Assembly: GCF_024228315.1 (NCBI RefSeq)
Contig: NZ_CP100454.1
Span: forward strand, 806,001-870,000
Source: Halomarina pelagica
GTDB taxonomy: Archaea; Halobacteriota; Halobacteria; Halobacteriales; Haloarculaceae
Reading direction: 5' to 3'
Length of the DNA stretch: 64,000 nucleotides
Of the stretch, positions 18,527 through 27,454 are shown one piece after another. Below the pieces are notes generated by a model that did not search any database, was not told where the DNA came from, and worked only from the letters and a program-made list of their open reading frames with translations. Position 1 is the first letter of the stretch. Every line of letters starts with the position of its first letter. Both the position numbers and the translations under genes were made by a program.

Positions 18527-20557
18527 GTGTCACAGCAGGTCGCGCGGGTGGACACGCTGTTCCTCCACGAACGGGACAGGCACTACTCCGTCGTCGTCCA
18601 GCGGGGTGGCGAGCGGGCGCTCCACGCCGTCCTCGAACTGAAGGAGACGAGTGCGGGTCCCCGCCCCGCCCGCTTTCGGGTCAAGAACGGCTCGGACGAG
18701 GACCTCCGGAGCCCCGATCAGTTCGTCGAGCTGGCGCGGCGGGCCGAGCGCATCCGCATCTCCGAGCAGACCTCCCGCGAGGGGCGCGAGGAGCTGCGCG
18801 ACCTGCTCGACGGCTTCCAGCTCGACGCGAAGGTCGTCCGCACCTGTCGTTACTGTGCGAGCGCGGGACGGTACTCGCCGCTCACGAGCGAGACGGCCAT
18901 CAGGGCGGACGACGAGTTCGTCTGTCCGGACTGCGCCAAGCGCGAACTGGAGCGGGAACTCAACTACCGCAACCTCCGGTCGGGCGCGCGCGACCGGCTC
19001 GAAGAACTCCTGGTCGAGGTCGGTGACCTCGAACGCATCGTCAACCTGCTCCAGGGGCGGCTCGATCCCGAACTGACGAAGTTCGACGAGATCAGCGCGA
19101 CAGTCGACGAGGTCGACCCCGTCCGGACGGACTCGCTCGACCTCCACCCGGAACTCAAGTCGCTCGTCGCGGGGAAGTTCGACACCCTGTTGCCCGTCCA
19201 GAGCCTCGCGGTCGAGAACGGCCTGCTCGACGGGCGCGACCAGCTCGTCGTGAGCGCGACCGCGACCGGCAAGACGCTCGTCGGCGAACTCGCCGGAATC
19301 GACCGCGTGCTGAAGGGCGAGGGGAAGATGCTCTTTCTCGTCCCGCTCGTCGCCCTCGCGAACCAGAAGCACGAGGACTTCGAGGAGCGTTACGGTCACC
19401 TCGGGGAGGTGACCATCCGCGTGGGAGCGTCGCGCATCCGCGACGACGGCGCGCGCTTCGACCCGAACGCGGACGTCATCGTCGGCACCTACGAGGGGAT
19501 CGACCACGCGCTGCGAACGGGCAAGGACCTCGGCGACGTCGGAACGGTCGTCATCGACGAAGTGCACACCCTCGGCGAGCAGGAGCGCGGCCACCGCCTC
19601 GACGGCCTCGTCTCCCGGCTGAAACACTACTCGGAGACGAACGGCTGCGACACCCAGTGGATCTACCTCTCGGCGACGGTCGGCAACCCCGAGCAGCTCG
19701 CGGCGGGCCTCGACGCGACCCTCATTGAGTTCGAGGAGCGTCCGGTCCCCATCGAGCGCCACGTCACCTTCGCCGACGGCCACGAGAAGGTGGACATCGA
19801 GAACAAGCTCGTGACGCGCGCGTTCGACGCGAAGTCCTCGAAGGGCTACCGCGGTCAGACCATCATCTTCACCAACTCGCGGCGGCGCTGTCACGAGATC
19901 TCCCGCAGGCTCCGGTACGACTCCGCCCCGTACCACGCCGGGCTGGACTACAAGCGGCGCAAGCGGGTCGAACGCATGTTCGCGGACCAGGAACTCGCCG
20001 CCGTCGTCACCACCGCCGCGCTCGCCGCCGGGGTGGACTTCCCGGCCTCGCAGGTGATCTTCGACTCGCTGGCGATGGGCATCGAGTGGCTCTCGGTCCA
20101 GGAGTTCCACCAGATGCTCGGGCGCGCCGGACGGCCGGACTACCACGATCAGGGGACCGTCTACGTGCTCGTCGAACCCGACGGCTCGTACCACAACTCG
20201 ATGGAGGCCACCGAGGACGAGGTCGCGTTCCGGCTCCTCAAGGGCGAGATGGAGTCGGTCGTCACGCGCTACGACGAGGCCGCGGCCGTCGAGGAGACGC
20301 TCGCCAACATCGTCGTCGCCGGGCGGGGCGCGAAGCGCCTCAATGACCGGATGATCGGCGAGGTGCCGACGAAGCACGCGCTCGGCAAGCTCCTCCAGTA
20401 CGAGTTCATCGACGGGGCGCGACCCACCCGCCTCGGCCGCGTCGTCTGCCGACACTTCCTCTCGCCGAAGCGGGCGTTCGTCATGCTCGACGGCATCCGC
20501 AACGGGCGCGATCCCTACGACGTCGTGGCCGATCTCGAACTGCTCGAAGAAGTGTAA
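18527..20557 (+). CDS. DEAD/DEAH-box helicase of haloarchaeal type (DUF5814-like)
   Basis: This 676-residue superfamily 2 helicase probably acts on DNA or RNA. The N-terminal about 200 residues are specific to haloarchaea and include a zinc ribbon (CRYCASAGR...CPDC near 105-145). Walker A is SATATGKTLVGELAG, Walker B is VVIDEVHTLG and motif III is YLSATVGNP. The C-terminal helicase lobe ends with the motif QMLGRAGRPDYHDQGTVYVL. I prefer the GTG at 18527 because the residues upstream of it are less conserved in style. I recall the family as DUF5814-containing. Confidence 0.87.
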   Translation: MSQQVARVDTLFLHERDRHYSVVVQRGGERALHAVLELKETSAGPRPARFRVKNGSDEDLRSPDQFVELARRAERIRISEQTSREGREELRDLLDGFQLDAKVVRTCRYCASAGRYSPLTSETAIRADDEFVCPDCAKRELERELNYRNLRSGARDRLEELLVEVGDLERIVNLLQGRLDPELTKFDEISATVDEVDPVRTDSLDLHPELKSLVAGKFDTLLPVQSLAVENGLLDGRDQLVVSATATGKTLVGELAGIDRVLKGEGKMLFLVPLVALANQKHEDFEERYGHLGEVTIRVGASRIRDDGARFDPNADVIVGTYEGIDHALRTGKDLGDVGTVVIDEVHTLGEQERGHRLDGLVSRLKHYSETNGCDTQWIYLSATVGNPEQLAAGLDATLIEFEERPVPIERHVTFADGHEKVDIENKLVTRAFDAKSSKGYRGQTIIFTNSRRRCHEISRRLRYDSAPYHAGLDYKRRKRVERMFADQELAAVVTTAALAAGVDFPASQVIFDSLAMGIEWLSVQEFHQMLGRAGRPDYHDQGTVYVLVEPDGSYHNSMEATEDEVAFRLLKGEMESVVTRYDEAAAVEETLANIVVAGRGAKRLNDRMIGEVPTKHALGKLLQYEFIDGARPTRLGRVVCRHFLSPKRAFVMLDGIRNGRDPYDVVADLELLEEV

Positions 20558-20628
20558 CTGGCGGACTGCACGCCGGCACGACGCCGGCGTCGGTCGCGCG
20601 TCGCCGCCGGTCCGCGTCGCTCCTCCCG

Positions 20629-20871
20629 TCAGAAGGACTGGAGGCGGATCTCGTCGTCGTCGACCTCGGCGACCGACGCCTTCTGGAGCGGGTAGGTGTC
20701 CTCGTCGCGGTCGGCCCACCCGAGCTTCGACATCACCGTCTCCGTGATCCCCGGGTCGGGGTCCACGTAGGCGGTCCCGTGATCGACCTCGACGACGCGG
20801 CCGACCGTGTCGCCGTCGGCGTTTACCACTTTCTTCCCCTCGTCGTCGTCGGTGAAGTCAGTCGCTGCCAT
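20629..20871 (-). CDS. PRC-barrel-like small protein
   Basis: An 80-residue acidic protein with a PRC-barrel-type core: GKKVVNADGDTVGRVVEVDHGTAYVDPD, then an acidic tail. PRC-barrel domains occur in RimM and photosynthetic reaction-centre subunits, and haloarchaea encode many small stand-alone copies of unknown role. It has its own short spacer, and no operon partner is visible. Confidence 0.75.
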   Translation of the reverse strand: MAATDFTDDDEGKKVVNADGDTVGRVVEVDHGTAYVDPDPGITETVMSKLGWADRDEDTYPLQKASVAEVDDDEIRLQSF

Positions 20872-21040
20872 CGCACGAGTGGATGGACGCCGAACGCGCT
20901 TGGGTGGCCTCCCTGCGTCCGCCGGCCGTTAATTTCCCCCGACGAGATTGTTGCCTATCTATCACTTTTCGCCGCGCTCTCGCCGGCGAGTCCGGACTGA
21001 AACGACCGCTCGCTCGTTTCACTCGCTCGCGGCGACCGCC

Positions 21041-22036
21041 TCACGCGAGCGGCGTTCGCTCTACCACCGTCCCGTCGTAGGTCGGGTACTGCTCGACGAT
21101 CTCGCCCCGTTCGGCGTCGCCGGCCTCGACCATCTCCTCGAGCAGCCACCACGCCATCTCGACGTGGGTGTCCTTCACGACGTAGAACTCCTCGGGGACG
21201 CCGAGCGCCGCCAGTTCGTCGGGCGTGAGCCACGTCTTGCCGTAGACGAGCGTGCCGTCGTCGGTCACGTCGTCGAACTCGCGGCCGACGTTCCTGGCCA
21301 TGCGCTTCAGGCGATTTCGGTGCTGGGCCGCGTCCTTGAAGACGCTCGTGCAGAAGTAGACGCGCGGGTGATCGCCCATCTCGTCGAGGATGGCCGCTTT
21401 CGATCCGTCGACGGCGCTCATGTGGCCCTCCTGGAGCTCGTATCCCTGCTCACGCATCCGGCGGTAGTTCCCGTCGCTCATCTCGAACTCGTTCACGTTG
21501 CAGAACTCCGCCGCGCCCTCGTCGAGGAAGTCGAGGAACTCCCGTTCGGCGCGGATGCCGGGGATCTCGAAGGCGGGCGTGATCCCCTCATCGCGGGCGA
21601 CGTAGAGGATCTCCTCCCACTCGGTTCCGTGGAGGTCGCCCCACTGCTCGTAGGGCGGGTGAAAGCGGATCTCGTCGAGTCCGGCCTCGGCGAGGCGACG
21701 CATGTTCTCGCGTCCGCCGGTGATCCCCGTGTAGAGGTGGGTGTGGTGGTCCTCCCCGAACTCCTCCTTGAGCAGCGAGAGGTACCGGCAGGTCCGTTCG
21801 AGGGCCTCCTGCGGTTCGCCGCCGGTGATGGAGGTGCCGAGTGCGTCCATGCGCTTCGCTTCCTCGATCACGTCGTCGTCGGACTCGACGAGGCGCTCGT
21901 TCGCGTACACGTCAGTGACGTTCTTGCGGTTCTCGCCGAGCGGGCAGTAGAAACAGTCGCGCTGGTCACAGTAACCGTAGACGAACAGCACCATCTTGCC
22001 GCCCATCGCGCACTGCTCACAGCCCTTCGAGATCAT
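21041..22036 (-). CDS. Radical SAM protein with unusual cysteine spacing
   Basis: A 331-residue radical SAM enzyme. It has an extra N-terminal CEQCAMG pair, then GYCDQRDCFYCPLGE, which reads C-x4-C-x2-C instead of the usual C-x3-C-x2-C. The following TSITGGEPQEAL block is the GGE motif that binds SAM. The last ~100 residues (TWLTPDELAALGVPEEFYVVKD) look like a separate helical part. The spacing is odd but the surrounding sequence is intact, so a frameshift is unlikely. The substrate is unknown. Position between a PRC-barrel gene and a Raf-inhibitor-like lipoprotein is not informative. Confidence 0.88.
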   Translation of the reverse strand: MISKGCEQCAMGGKMVLFVYGYCDQRDCFYCPLGENRKNVTDVYANERLVESDDDVIEEAKRMDALGTSITGGEPQEALERTCRYLSLLKEEFGEDHHTHLYTGITGGRENMRRLAEAGLDEIRFHPPYEQWGDLHGTEWEEILYVARDEGITPAFEIPGIRAEREFLDFLDEGAAEFCNVNEFEMSDGNYRRMREQGYELQEGHMSAVDGSKAAILDEMGDHPRVYFCTSVFKDAAQHRNRLKRMARNVGREFDDVTDDGTLVYGKTWLTPDELAALGVPEEFYVVKDTHVEMAWWLLEEMVEAGDAERGEIVEQYPTYDGTVVERTPLA

Positions 22037-22133
22037 TCGTGCCCCCGTTCGCCGCGGACGGGCAAAAGCGACACGTTCCGGGCCGCCGTCCCCGCGTCTC
22101 CGCGTCTCCGTGCGGGCGATCACCCGCGGCCGG

Positions 22134-22763
22134 TCACCGCTTTCCCCTGACGCCGTAGACGGTCGTCGAGAGCACGGTGCCCTCGATCGCCCGCATGAGT
22201 TCGTCGTACGTCGCTCCCGGCTCCGCGTCGGCCGGTTCGCTGAGGCCGTACATCCGGAGCAGGTAGGTGTGGGGTTCGTCACCCTTCGGGGGGCACGGCC
22301 CGGCGTAGCCGACGAACCCCGCGCTGTTCGTCCCCTGCGTGACGACGATCGTCTCGGGGAGGCCCTCCGCGTCGGTCTCCAGTTCGGGCCGCGGGCGGGG
22401 CGGAACGCCCGCGGGGACCGTCGAGACGTACGCCGGGAGGTCCCACAGCAGCCAGTGGACGTACGGCTCCGGCGTCGAGGCGTCGACGAACGTGACGGCC
22501 AGCGAGTCGATGGCGTCGGAGACGGTCGTCACGAGCAACTCGGGGGAGATGTCCGCCCCGTCGCAGGTGTGGCGGGGCGGGAGGGTCATGTCGAACTTGA
22601 GCGCCGTGATCTCGAACGAGAGGTCGGGCGGGACGGTGTCGTTCCCTCGCGGTCCCCGTCTCGTGTTGTTACCGGGGACGGCGGCCGCGTCGCGGTCGTC
22701 CGTGCAACCGGCTAGCAGGCTCGCCAACGCGCCGACGCCGACGAGAAACCCCCGTCTGTCCAT
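22134..22763 (-). CDS. YbhB/YbcL-type (PEBP) lipoprotein
   Basis: This 209-residue secreted protein has the signal MDRRGFLVGVGALASLLAGC, a twin-arginine-like lipoprotein signal. The mature domain has the PEBP/Raf kinase inhibitor-like features of bacterial YbhB: RHTCDGADISPELLV, then PYVHWLLWDLPAYVSTVPAGV and a C-terminal PHTYLLRMYGL. It probably binds a phosphorylated or lipid ligand outside the cell; the ligand is unknown. A longer frame upstream extends the N-terminus to 268 residues, but the ATG right before the signal is much better. Confidence 0.86.
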   Translation of the reverse strand: MDRRGFLVGVGALASLLAGCTDDRDAAAVPGNNTRRGPRGNDTVPPDLSFEITALKFDMTLPPRHTCDGADISPELLVTTVSDAIDSLAVTFVDASTPEPYVHWLLWDLPAYVSTVPAGVPPRPRPELETDAEGLPETIVVTQGTNSAGFVGYAGPCPPKGDEPHTYLLRMYGLSEPADAEPGATYDELMRAIEGTVLSTTVYGVRGKR

Positions 22764-22854
22764 ATGGGCCCAGGTACGCCCGCCCGTAACTTGAACCCCG
22801 ATGGCCGGCGCTCGGCCACGAAGCTTATACCGCCGTTCGTTCCTGAATTCGTGT

Positions 22855-23514
22855 ATGACGATGTCACGTCGTCGCTTCGTGGCTGGAGCGGCGGGAACCG
22901 GTGGGAGCCTCGCGCTCGCCGGCTGTCTCGGGGTACTCACGGGCGAGAAGGCGCTACGGTTCGAGGCGAACGCCGCCGTCGTCCCGCCGTCGGTTCGCGA
23001 ATCCGCCGGCTACGAGGAGTACCGGACGACCGAACCCGAGGTCACCCGGGAGTTCACGGTAGCCGGGCAGACCCGCGAGGTGACGGTGAAGAACGTCATG
23101 GCGCAGTACGACCGGGGGGTCGAACTCCCCGTCGTCGGTCGCGCTCGCGCCGCGGTGTTCACGGTCCTGAGCACCCCGCAGGTGAAGGTCCTCGGGAAGA
23201 CGTTCAACCCGGTGAAGGACATGTCGACCGACGAGATCGCGGAGATGGTCCAGCAGCGATACGAGCGCGTCGAGAACGTCAGACGCGCCGACTCGCGGAG
23301 CGTCGCGATCCTGGACACCGAGACGACGGCCGTCCGCTACACGGGCGACGCGACACTCGCGGGCGGCGGCGCGAGCGTCGAGGTCTACCTCACCGTGACC
23401 GAACCGGTCGCGGACGACGACGACTTCGTGCTCTGTTTCGCCGGCTATCCGCGGGCGCTCGACGAGCGGGAGACGGTGACGTCGCTCGTGAACGGCGTCC
23501 AGCACCGACCGTAG
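22855..23514 (+). CDS. DUF6517-type lipoprotein, copy 1
   Basis: A 219-residue protein with a Tat lipobox signal (SRRRFVAGAAGTGGSLALAGC) and a mature domain that I recognise as the haloarchaeal DUF6517 group. Diagnostic parts are VRESAGYEEYRTTEPEVTREF and FTVLSTPQVKVLGKTFNPVKDM. An aaGCTTATAccg box lies about 30 nt upstream and supports the ATG at 22855. A paralog follows 140 bp downstream. The function of the family is unknown; a surface role is inferred from the signal. Confidence 0.82.
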   Translation: MTMSRRRFVAGAAGTGGSLALAGCLGVLTGEKALRFEANAAVVPPSVRESAGYEEYRTTEPEVTREFTVAGQTREVTVKNVMAQYDRGVELPVVGRARAAVFTVLSTPQVKVLGKTFNPVKDMSTDEIAEMVQQRYERVENVRRADSRSVAILDTETTAVRYTGDATLAGGGASVEVYLTVTEPVADDDDFVLCFAGYPRALDERETVTSLVNGVQHRP

Positions 23515-23579
23515 GGGACCGATCTCCATCCGGGACCGTCCGATAGCCCGTACCGTCTACTCCCCGTGTCTGTATACGT

Positions 23580-23640
23580 GCGGAGAAAAACAATCCTGAA
23601 TTAGAATTAGATATTATAACAAATTAGATATATCCCGAAA
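23580..23640. other. AT-rich spacer between the two DUF6517 genes
   Basis: About 60 bp of AT-rich DNA (AATTAGAATTAGATATTATAAC and similar) in an otherwise GC-rich region. It probably carries the promoter of the second gene. The direct repeats AATTAGA-like are short and may not be significant. Confidence 0.4.
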
Positions 23641-23654
23641 CCGTACACCACCGT

Positions 23655-24320
23655 ATGGTGAATCGACGGCGGTTTCTCGCCGGGCTCGCCGCCGGTGTCG
23701 TCGGTGCGACGTCGGGTTGCGTGAGCGGGAGCTGGAGTCACCAGCTCGCGCGGCCGGCGACGGTGCCGCTGGACGTGCTCCGTTCGACCGGCTACCGAAG
23801 GCGTCGGCTCCGTCGCGAGTCGTTCACGCGGACGCTGAAGGTCTTCGACGTCGAGCGGACCGTCGGGGTGACGGTCCTCGTCGCCGAGTACGAACGGATG
23901 GCCGAACTCCCGACGTTCGACGAGCCGGTTCGCCTCGGCCTGTTCGCGACGGTCAGCGCGCCGCAGGTCGAGATCCTCGGCCAGAGCCTCAATCCGATCG
24001 ACAACATGCCCCCGTCGGCGGTCGCCGGACTCATCGACAAGGGCCAGCAGATGGTCGGCGACCTGGAGGAGTACGACGTGCACTCGACGACGCTACTTGA
24101 CACGGACGTGGCGGTCTCCCGCTACACCGCCGTCGCCGACGAACCGACCCGCGACCGCCGGATACCGATCTACTTCACCGTGAGTCAGACGGTTCCGTCC
24201 CGCTCCGACTTCGTGCTCGCGACCAGCCTGTACCCTCGGCGGTTCGCGAGCGAGCGCGAGCGGATCCACGCGCTGACGCGGGCGGCCGAACACCCCGGAA
24301 CGTGGAACGGCCCGGAGTGA
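23655..24320 (+). CDS. DUF6517-type lipoprotein, copy 2
   Basis: A 221-residue paralog of the preceding gene: signal VNRRRFLAGLAAGVVGATSGC, then LRSTGYRRRRLRRESFTRTL and LFATVSAPQVEILGQSLNPID, aligned with the matching blocks of copy 1. It is more basic and shorter between these blocks than copy 1. Both lie on the plus strand, so they are probably an ancient tandem duplication. Function unknown. Confidence 0.82.
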   Translation: MVNRRRFLAGLAAGVVGATSGCVSGSWSHQLARPATVPLDVLRSTGYRRRRLRRESFTRTLKVFDVERTVGVTVLVAEYERMAELPTFDEPVRLGLFATVSAPQVEILGQSLNPIDNMPPSAVAGLIDKGQQMVGDLEEYDVHSTTLLDTDVAVSRYTAVADEPTRDRRIPIYFTVSQTVPSRSDFVLATSLYPRRFASERERIHALTRAAEHPGTWNGPE

Positions 24321-24362
24321 ACTCCGAAGAGAAATTACCCACGGGGGGCATACCCACGGCCA

Positions 24363-25457
24363 ATGCTGCTGGTGCTGTGTGTCGATCTCGACGACGACCT
24401 CGGTCGGAAGACCGGCCTCGAGACGCCGGTCGTGGGACGGGACGCCGTCGAGTCGGCGGCAGTCGCGCTCGCCACGGCCGACCCCGAGGACAGCGACGTG
24501 AACGTCCTGTTCGAGGGGATCCACCTCTACGACGGTATCGAGGACGTCGAGCGCGAGGTCGCGGTCGTCACGGGCACCAACGGGAACGACGTGGCCGCGA
24601 ACCGGAAGGTCGGCGAGGAGGTCGACACCGTCCTCGCGCGCCTCGCGACCGGCGAGGACGTCCACGCGCTCGTCGTCACCGACGGCGCGCAGGACGAGTC
24701 GGTCATCCCGGTCATCCGCTCGCGGATCCCCATCGACGGCGTCCGGCGCGTCGTCGTCCGACAGGCGCAGGACCTCGAATCGATGTACTACACGATCAAG
24801 CAGGTCCTCGACGACCCGGAGACCCGCGGCACTATCCTCGTCCCGATGGGGATCCTGCTGCTCATCTACCCGATGCTCGAACTCGCAGACCGGCTCAACA
24901 TGCCGGGCGCGACCTTCGGCGTCGTCAGCGGGCTGCTCGGTCTCTACCTGCTTCTGCGCGGACTCGGGGCCGAACGCACGGTCGATCGGGCCGTCGAGCG
25001 CGTCCGCACCGGCCTCTACACCGGACGAGTCACGATCATCACCTACGTCGTCGCCGCCGCGCTCATCGTCATCGGCGGCGCGGACGGGATCGAGGAGGTC
25101 GCCCGCGCCGGCCGGGCGATGCCCATCGCGGGGACCGCCGGGGCCGCGAACGCGCTCGCCGCCCTCGTCTACGGGGCAGTGCAGTGGTTCGCCGCCGCGG
25201 GCGTCGTCGCCAGCCTCGGCCGCATCACCGACGAGTACCTCCACGACAGCTTCGAGTGGCGCTACTGCAACGCGCCCTTCTACGTCCTCGCGATCGCCGC
25301 CGTCCTCCACGGGATGAGCGCCTACTTCCTCGGCCTGCAGGGGGCGTCGTATCTCGCCGCCGCCCTCACCGTCGGGACGCTCCTCGGGGTGGTGAGCACG
25401 CTCGTGTTCGCCATCGCGGAGGCCCGGTTCCCCCGCGAGGCGGACGCCGCCGCCTGA
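24363..25457 (+). CDS. DUF373 family membrane protein
   Basis: A 364-residue protein. The N-terminal about 150 residues form the DUF373 domain (LLVLCVDLDDDLGRKTGLETP, VVTGTNGNDVAANRKVGEEV), conserved in euryarchaea. About six hydrophobic segments follow. The start is well placed: MLLVLCVDLDDD begins 42 nt after the upstream gene. No function has been shown that I know of. The soluble domain is likely to face the cytoplasm. Confidence 0.88.
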   Translation: MLLVLCVDLDDDLGRKTGLETPVVGRDAVESAAVALATADPEDSDVNVLFEGIHLYDGIEDVEREVAVVTGTNGNDVAANRKVGEEVDTVLARLATGEDVHALVVTDGAQDESVIPVIRSRIPIDGVRRVVVRQAQDLESMYYTIKQVLDDPETRGTILVPMGILLLIYPMLELADRLNMPGATFGVVSGLLGLYLLLRGLGAERTVDRAVERVRTGLYTGRVTIITYVVAAALIVIGGADGIEEVARAGRAMPIAGTAGAANALAALVYGAVQWFAAAGVVASLGRITDEYLHDSFEWRYCNAPFYVLAIAAVLHGMSAYFLGLQGASYLAAALTVGTLLGVVSTLVFAIAEARFPREADAAA

Positions 25458-25548
25458 ATCCGGCCGCGTGATCGCGCGCCGGCCGTCCGGTGACCGCGTG
25501 GTGACCGCCTGATGATCGCGTGGTGGATCCCCGGACGCCGAGGTCGCG

Positions 25549-26484
25549 TCACTCCTCGACGTAGCGGAACCACTCGTCGTGGTCGTCGACGCGGCGCTCG
25601 ACGAGGTCGAAGAAGACCGACTGCAGCTCCTCGGTGACGGGTCCGCGCGTGCCCTCGCCGATGGCGTTGTCGTCGACGGTCCGGATGGGCGTCACCTCGG
25701 CGGCGGTGCCCGTGAAGAACAGCTCGTCGGCGGTGTACAGTTCGCCGCGGCTGATCGTCGCCTCGTCGTGGACCGCGTAGCCCCGCTCGCGGGCCAGTTC
25801 GATGACGGTCTTGCGCGTGATGCCGTCGAGGATGGACTCCGCGAGGCCGGGCGTGTAGATCTCGCCGTCGTTCACCACGAAGATGTTCTCGCCGGGGCCC
25901 TCGGCGACGTTGCCCTCCTTGTTGAGGAGGATGGCCTCGACGTAGCCGTTCGAGCGGGCCTCCTCGCCGGCGAGGAGGCTGTTGATGTACGGCCCGGTCG
26001 CCTTCGCGTTCGTGGGGATCTGGCTGGAGGCGTGCTTGCGCCACGAGGAGACCATCACGTCGACGCCCTCCTCCAGCGCCTCGTCGCCGAGGTAGGTCCC
26101 CCACGGCCAGCAGGCGATCACCGTGCGCGTCGGGCACCCCCCGGGCGAGACGCCGAGGCTGTCGTACCCGTAGAACGCGAGCGGTCGGATGTAACACGAC
26201 TCGAGGTCCTGCCGGCGGATGAGTTCGACCGTCGCCTCGGTCAGCTCTTCCCGCGAATGCTCGATCTCCAGTCCGTAGGGCTTCCCGGAGGCGTAGAACC
26301 GGTCTAAGTGCTCCTCCCAGCGGAAGATCGCCGGGCCGCGCTCGGTGTCGTAACACCGAACGCCCTCGAAGATACCCGTCCCGTAGTGCAACCCGTGGCT
26401 CAGGACGTGCACCTGCGCGTCGTCCCAGTCCAGGAACTCACCGTCCATCCAGATGGTGTCGACGTCCATGTCGGCGAATGCCAT
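25549..26484 (-). CDS. ilvE: Branched-chain amino acid aminotransferase
   Basis: This PLP-dependent fold-type IV aminotransferase (311 residues) transfers the amino group between glutamate and the 2-oxo acids of Leu, Ile and Val. Typical blocks are VHVLSHGLHYGTGIFEGVR, the PLP-lysine region SSQIPTNAKATGPYINSLLA (Lys near 164) and EGPGENIFVV. The open frame continues far upstream, but the ATG at 26484 begins the conserved MAFADMDVDTIWMDGEF N-terminus. Stand-alone, convergent with the DUF373 gene. Confidence 0.94.
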   Translation of the reverse strand: MAFADMDVDTIWMDGEFLDWDDAQVHVLSHGLHYGTGIFEGVRCYDTERGPAIFRWEEHLDRFYASGKPYGLEIEHSREELTEATVELIRRQDLESCYIRPLAFYGYDSLGVSPGGCPTRTVIACWPWGTYLGDEALEEGVDVMVSSWRKHASSQIPTNAKATGPYINSLLAGEEARSNGYVEAILLNKEGNVAEGPGENIFVVNDGEIYTPGLAESILDGITRKTVIELARERGYAVHDEATISRGELYTADELFFTGTAAEVTPIRTVDDNAIGEGTRGPVTEELQSVFFDLVERRVDDHDEWFRYVEE

Positions 26485-26717
26485 ATGGGCCACTCCGTGC
26501 CGGTGGTATTGAGTCTTGGCGATTATTGCTCCGTTCGGAATCGCGGCGGGTCCACTCGATCCACTGCGTCTCGTTTCCTCACCGAACCTCGCGAACGCTC
26601 CGCGTTCGCTCAGTTCCGGCGAAACCGACCGACTCGATGGCGGACGGCCGCGCGGTATTACGCCATCGGGAAACGAGCATAACAAGGTTCAGGGCCGTCG
26701 CCTTCCTCCGTTCTGAT

Positions 26718-27449
26718 ATGTTCGACGGCTCGCTCTCGGTCTTCCTCGGCGCGGTCGTGCTCGGGCTGATCCACGGTGCCGAGCCGGGACACGGCTGGCC
26801 CATCGCCGCCGCGTATGCGCTCGACCGACGGCGGAAGTGGCTCGCTGGGCTCGCCGCGGGCGTCGTGATCGGCGTCGGCCACCTCGTCAGCTCGATCGCC
26901 GTCGTCGTCGCCTTCCTGCTGGCAGCGTCGTTCTTCGACCTCGGGAGCCTCGGGTGGGTGCGCTACGCCGCGGGGATACTGTTGATCCTGCTCGGGATCC
27001 GCGAGTATCGCCACGGGCAGCACCACGACGGGCACGGCCGCGACCACGGGGAGCACGGTGGCCGCGATCACGATCACGGGTACGACCACGGCCCCGACCA
27101 CGATCACGACCACGCTCACTCGCACTCACACTCGCACGCTCAAGCACTCGACGCCGACGACGCCCGCGGGCTGTGGGGCATCGCGAGCGCCGCGTTCCTG
27201 CTCGGGTTCGCCCACGAGGAGGAGATCCAGATCCTCGGCTTCTGCACCGGCGCGGCCGATCACTGCCTGGGGCTGATGCTCACCTACGCGGTGACGGTCG
27301 TGGTCGCGCTCGTCGGACTGACGCTGCTGCTGGTCGCGGGGTTCGAGCGCTACGAGGAGCGCGTCGAGGGCTACGCGGCGTACTTCCCGACGATCTCGGC
27401 GGCCGTCCTGATCCTGATGGGGCTCGGGTTCGTCCTCGGCGTGCTCTGA
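26718..27449 (+). CDS. Probable metal transporter (RcnA/NiCoT-like) with histidine-rich loop
   Basis: A 243-residue polytopic protein. The first membrane segment carries LGLIHGAEPGHGWPIAAAY, reminiscent of the HX4DH-like motif of nickel/cobalt carriers. After about three segments a cytoplasmic loop (about 105-145) is almost only His, Asp and Gly (HDHGYDHGPDHDHDHAHSHS), a probable metal-binding loop. A second motif FAHEEEIQILGFCTGAADHC follows. The metal and direction (uptake or efflux) cannot be decided; Ni, Co or Zn are candidates. An in-frame upstream extension is rejected for its low quality. Confidence 0.78.
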   Translation: MFDGSLSVFLGAVVLGLIHGAEPGHGWPIAAAYALDRRRKWLAGLAAGVVIGVGHLVSSIAVVVAFLLAASFFDLGSLGWVRYAAGILLILLGIREYRHGQHHDGHGRDHGEHGGRDHDHGYDHGPDHDHDHAHSHSHSHAQALDADDARGLWGIASAAFLLGFAHEEEIQILGFCTGAADHCLGLMLTYAVTVVVALVGLTLLLVAGFERYEERVEGYAAYFPTISAAVLILMGLGFVLGVL

Positions 27450-27454
27450 CCGCT

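Noticed and set aside
18530-20719. 729-residue minus-strand open frame opposite the helicase
   Set aside because: Shadow of the helicase codons; it lacks any domain sign, while the plus strand has Walker A, DEVH and GRxGR motifs.
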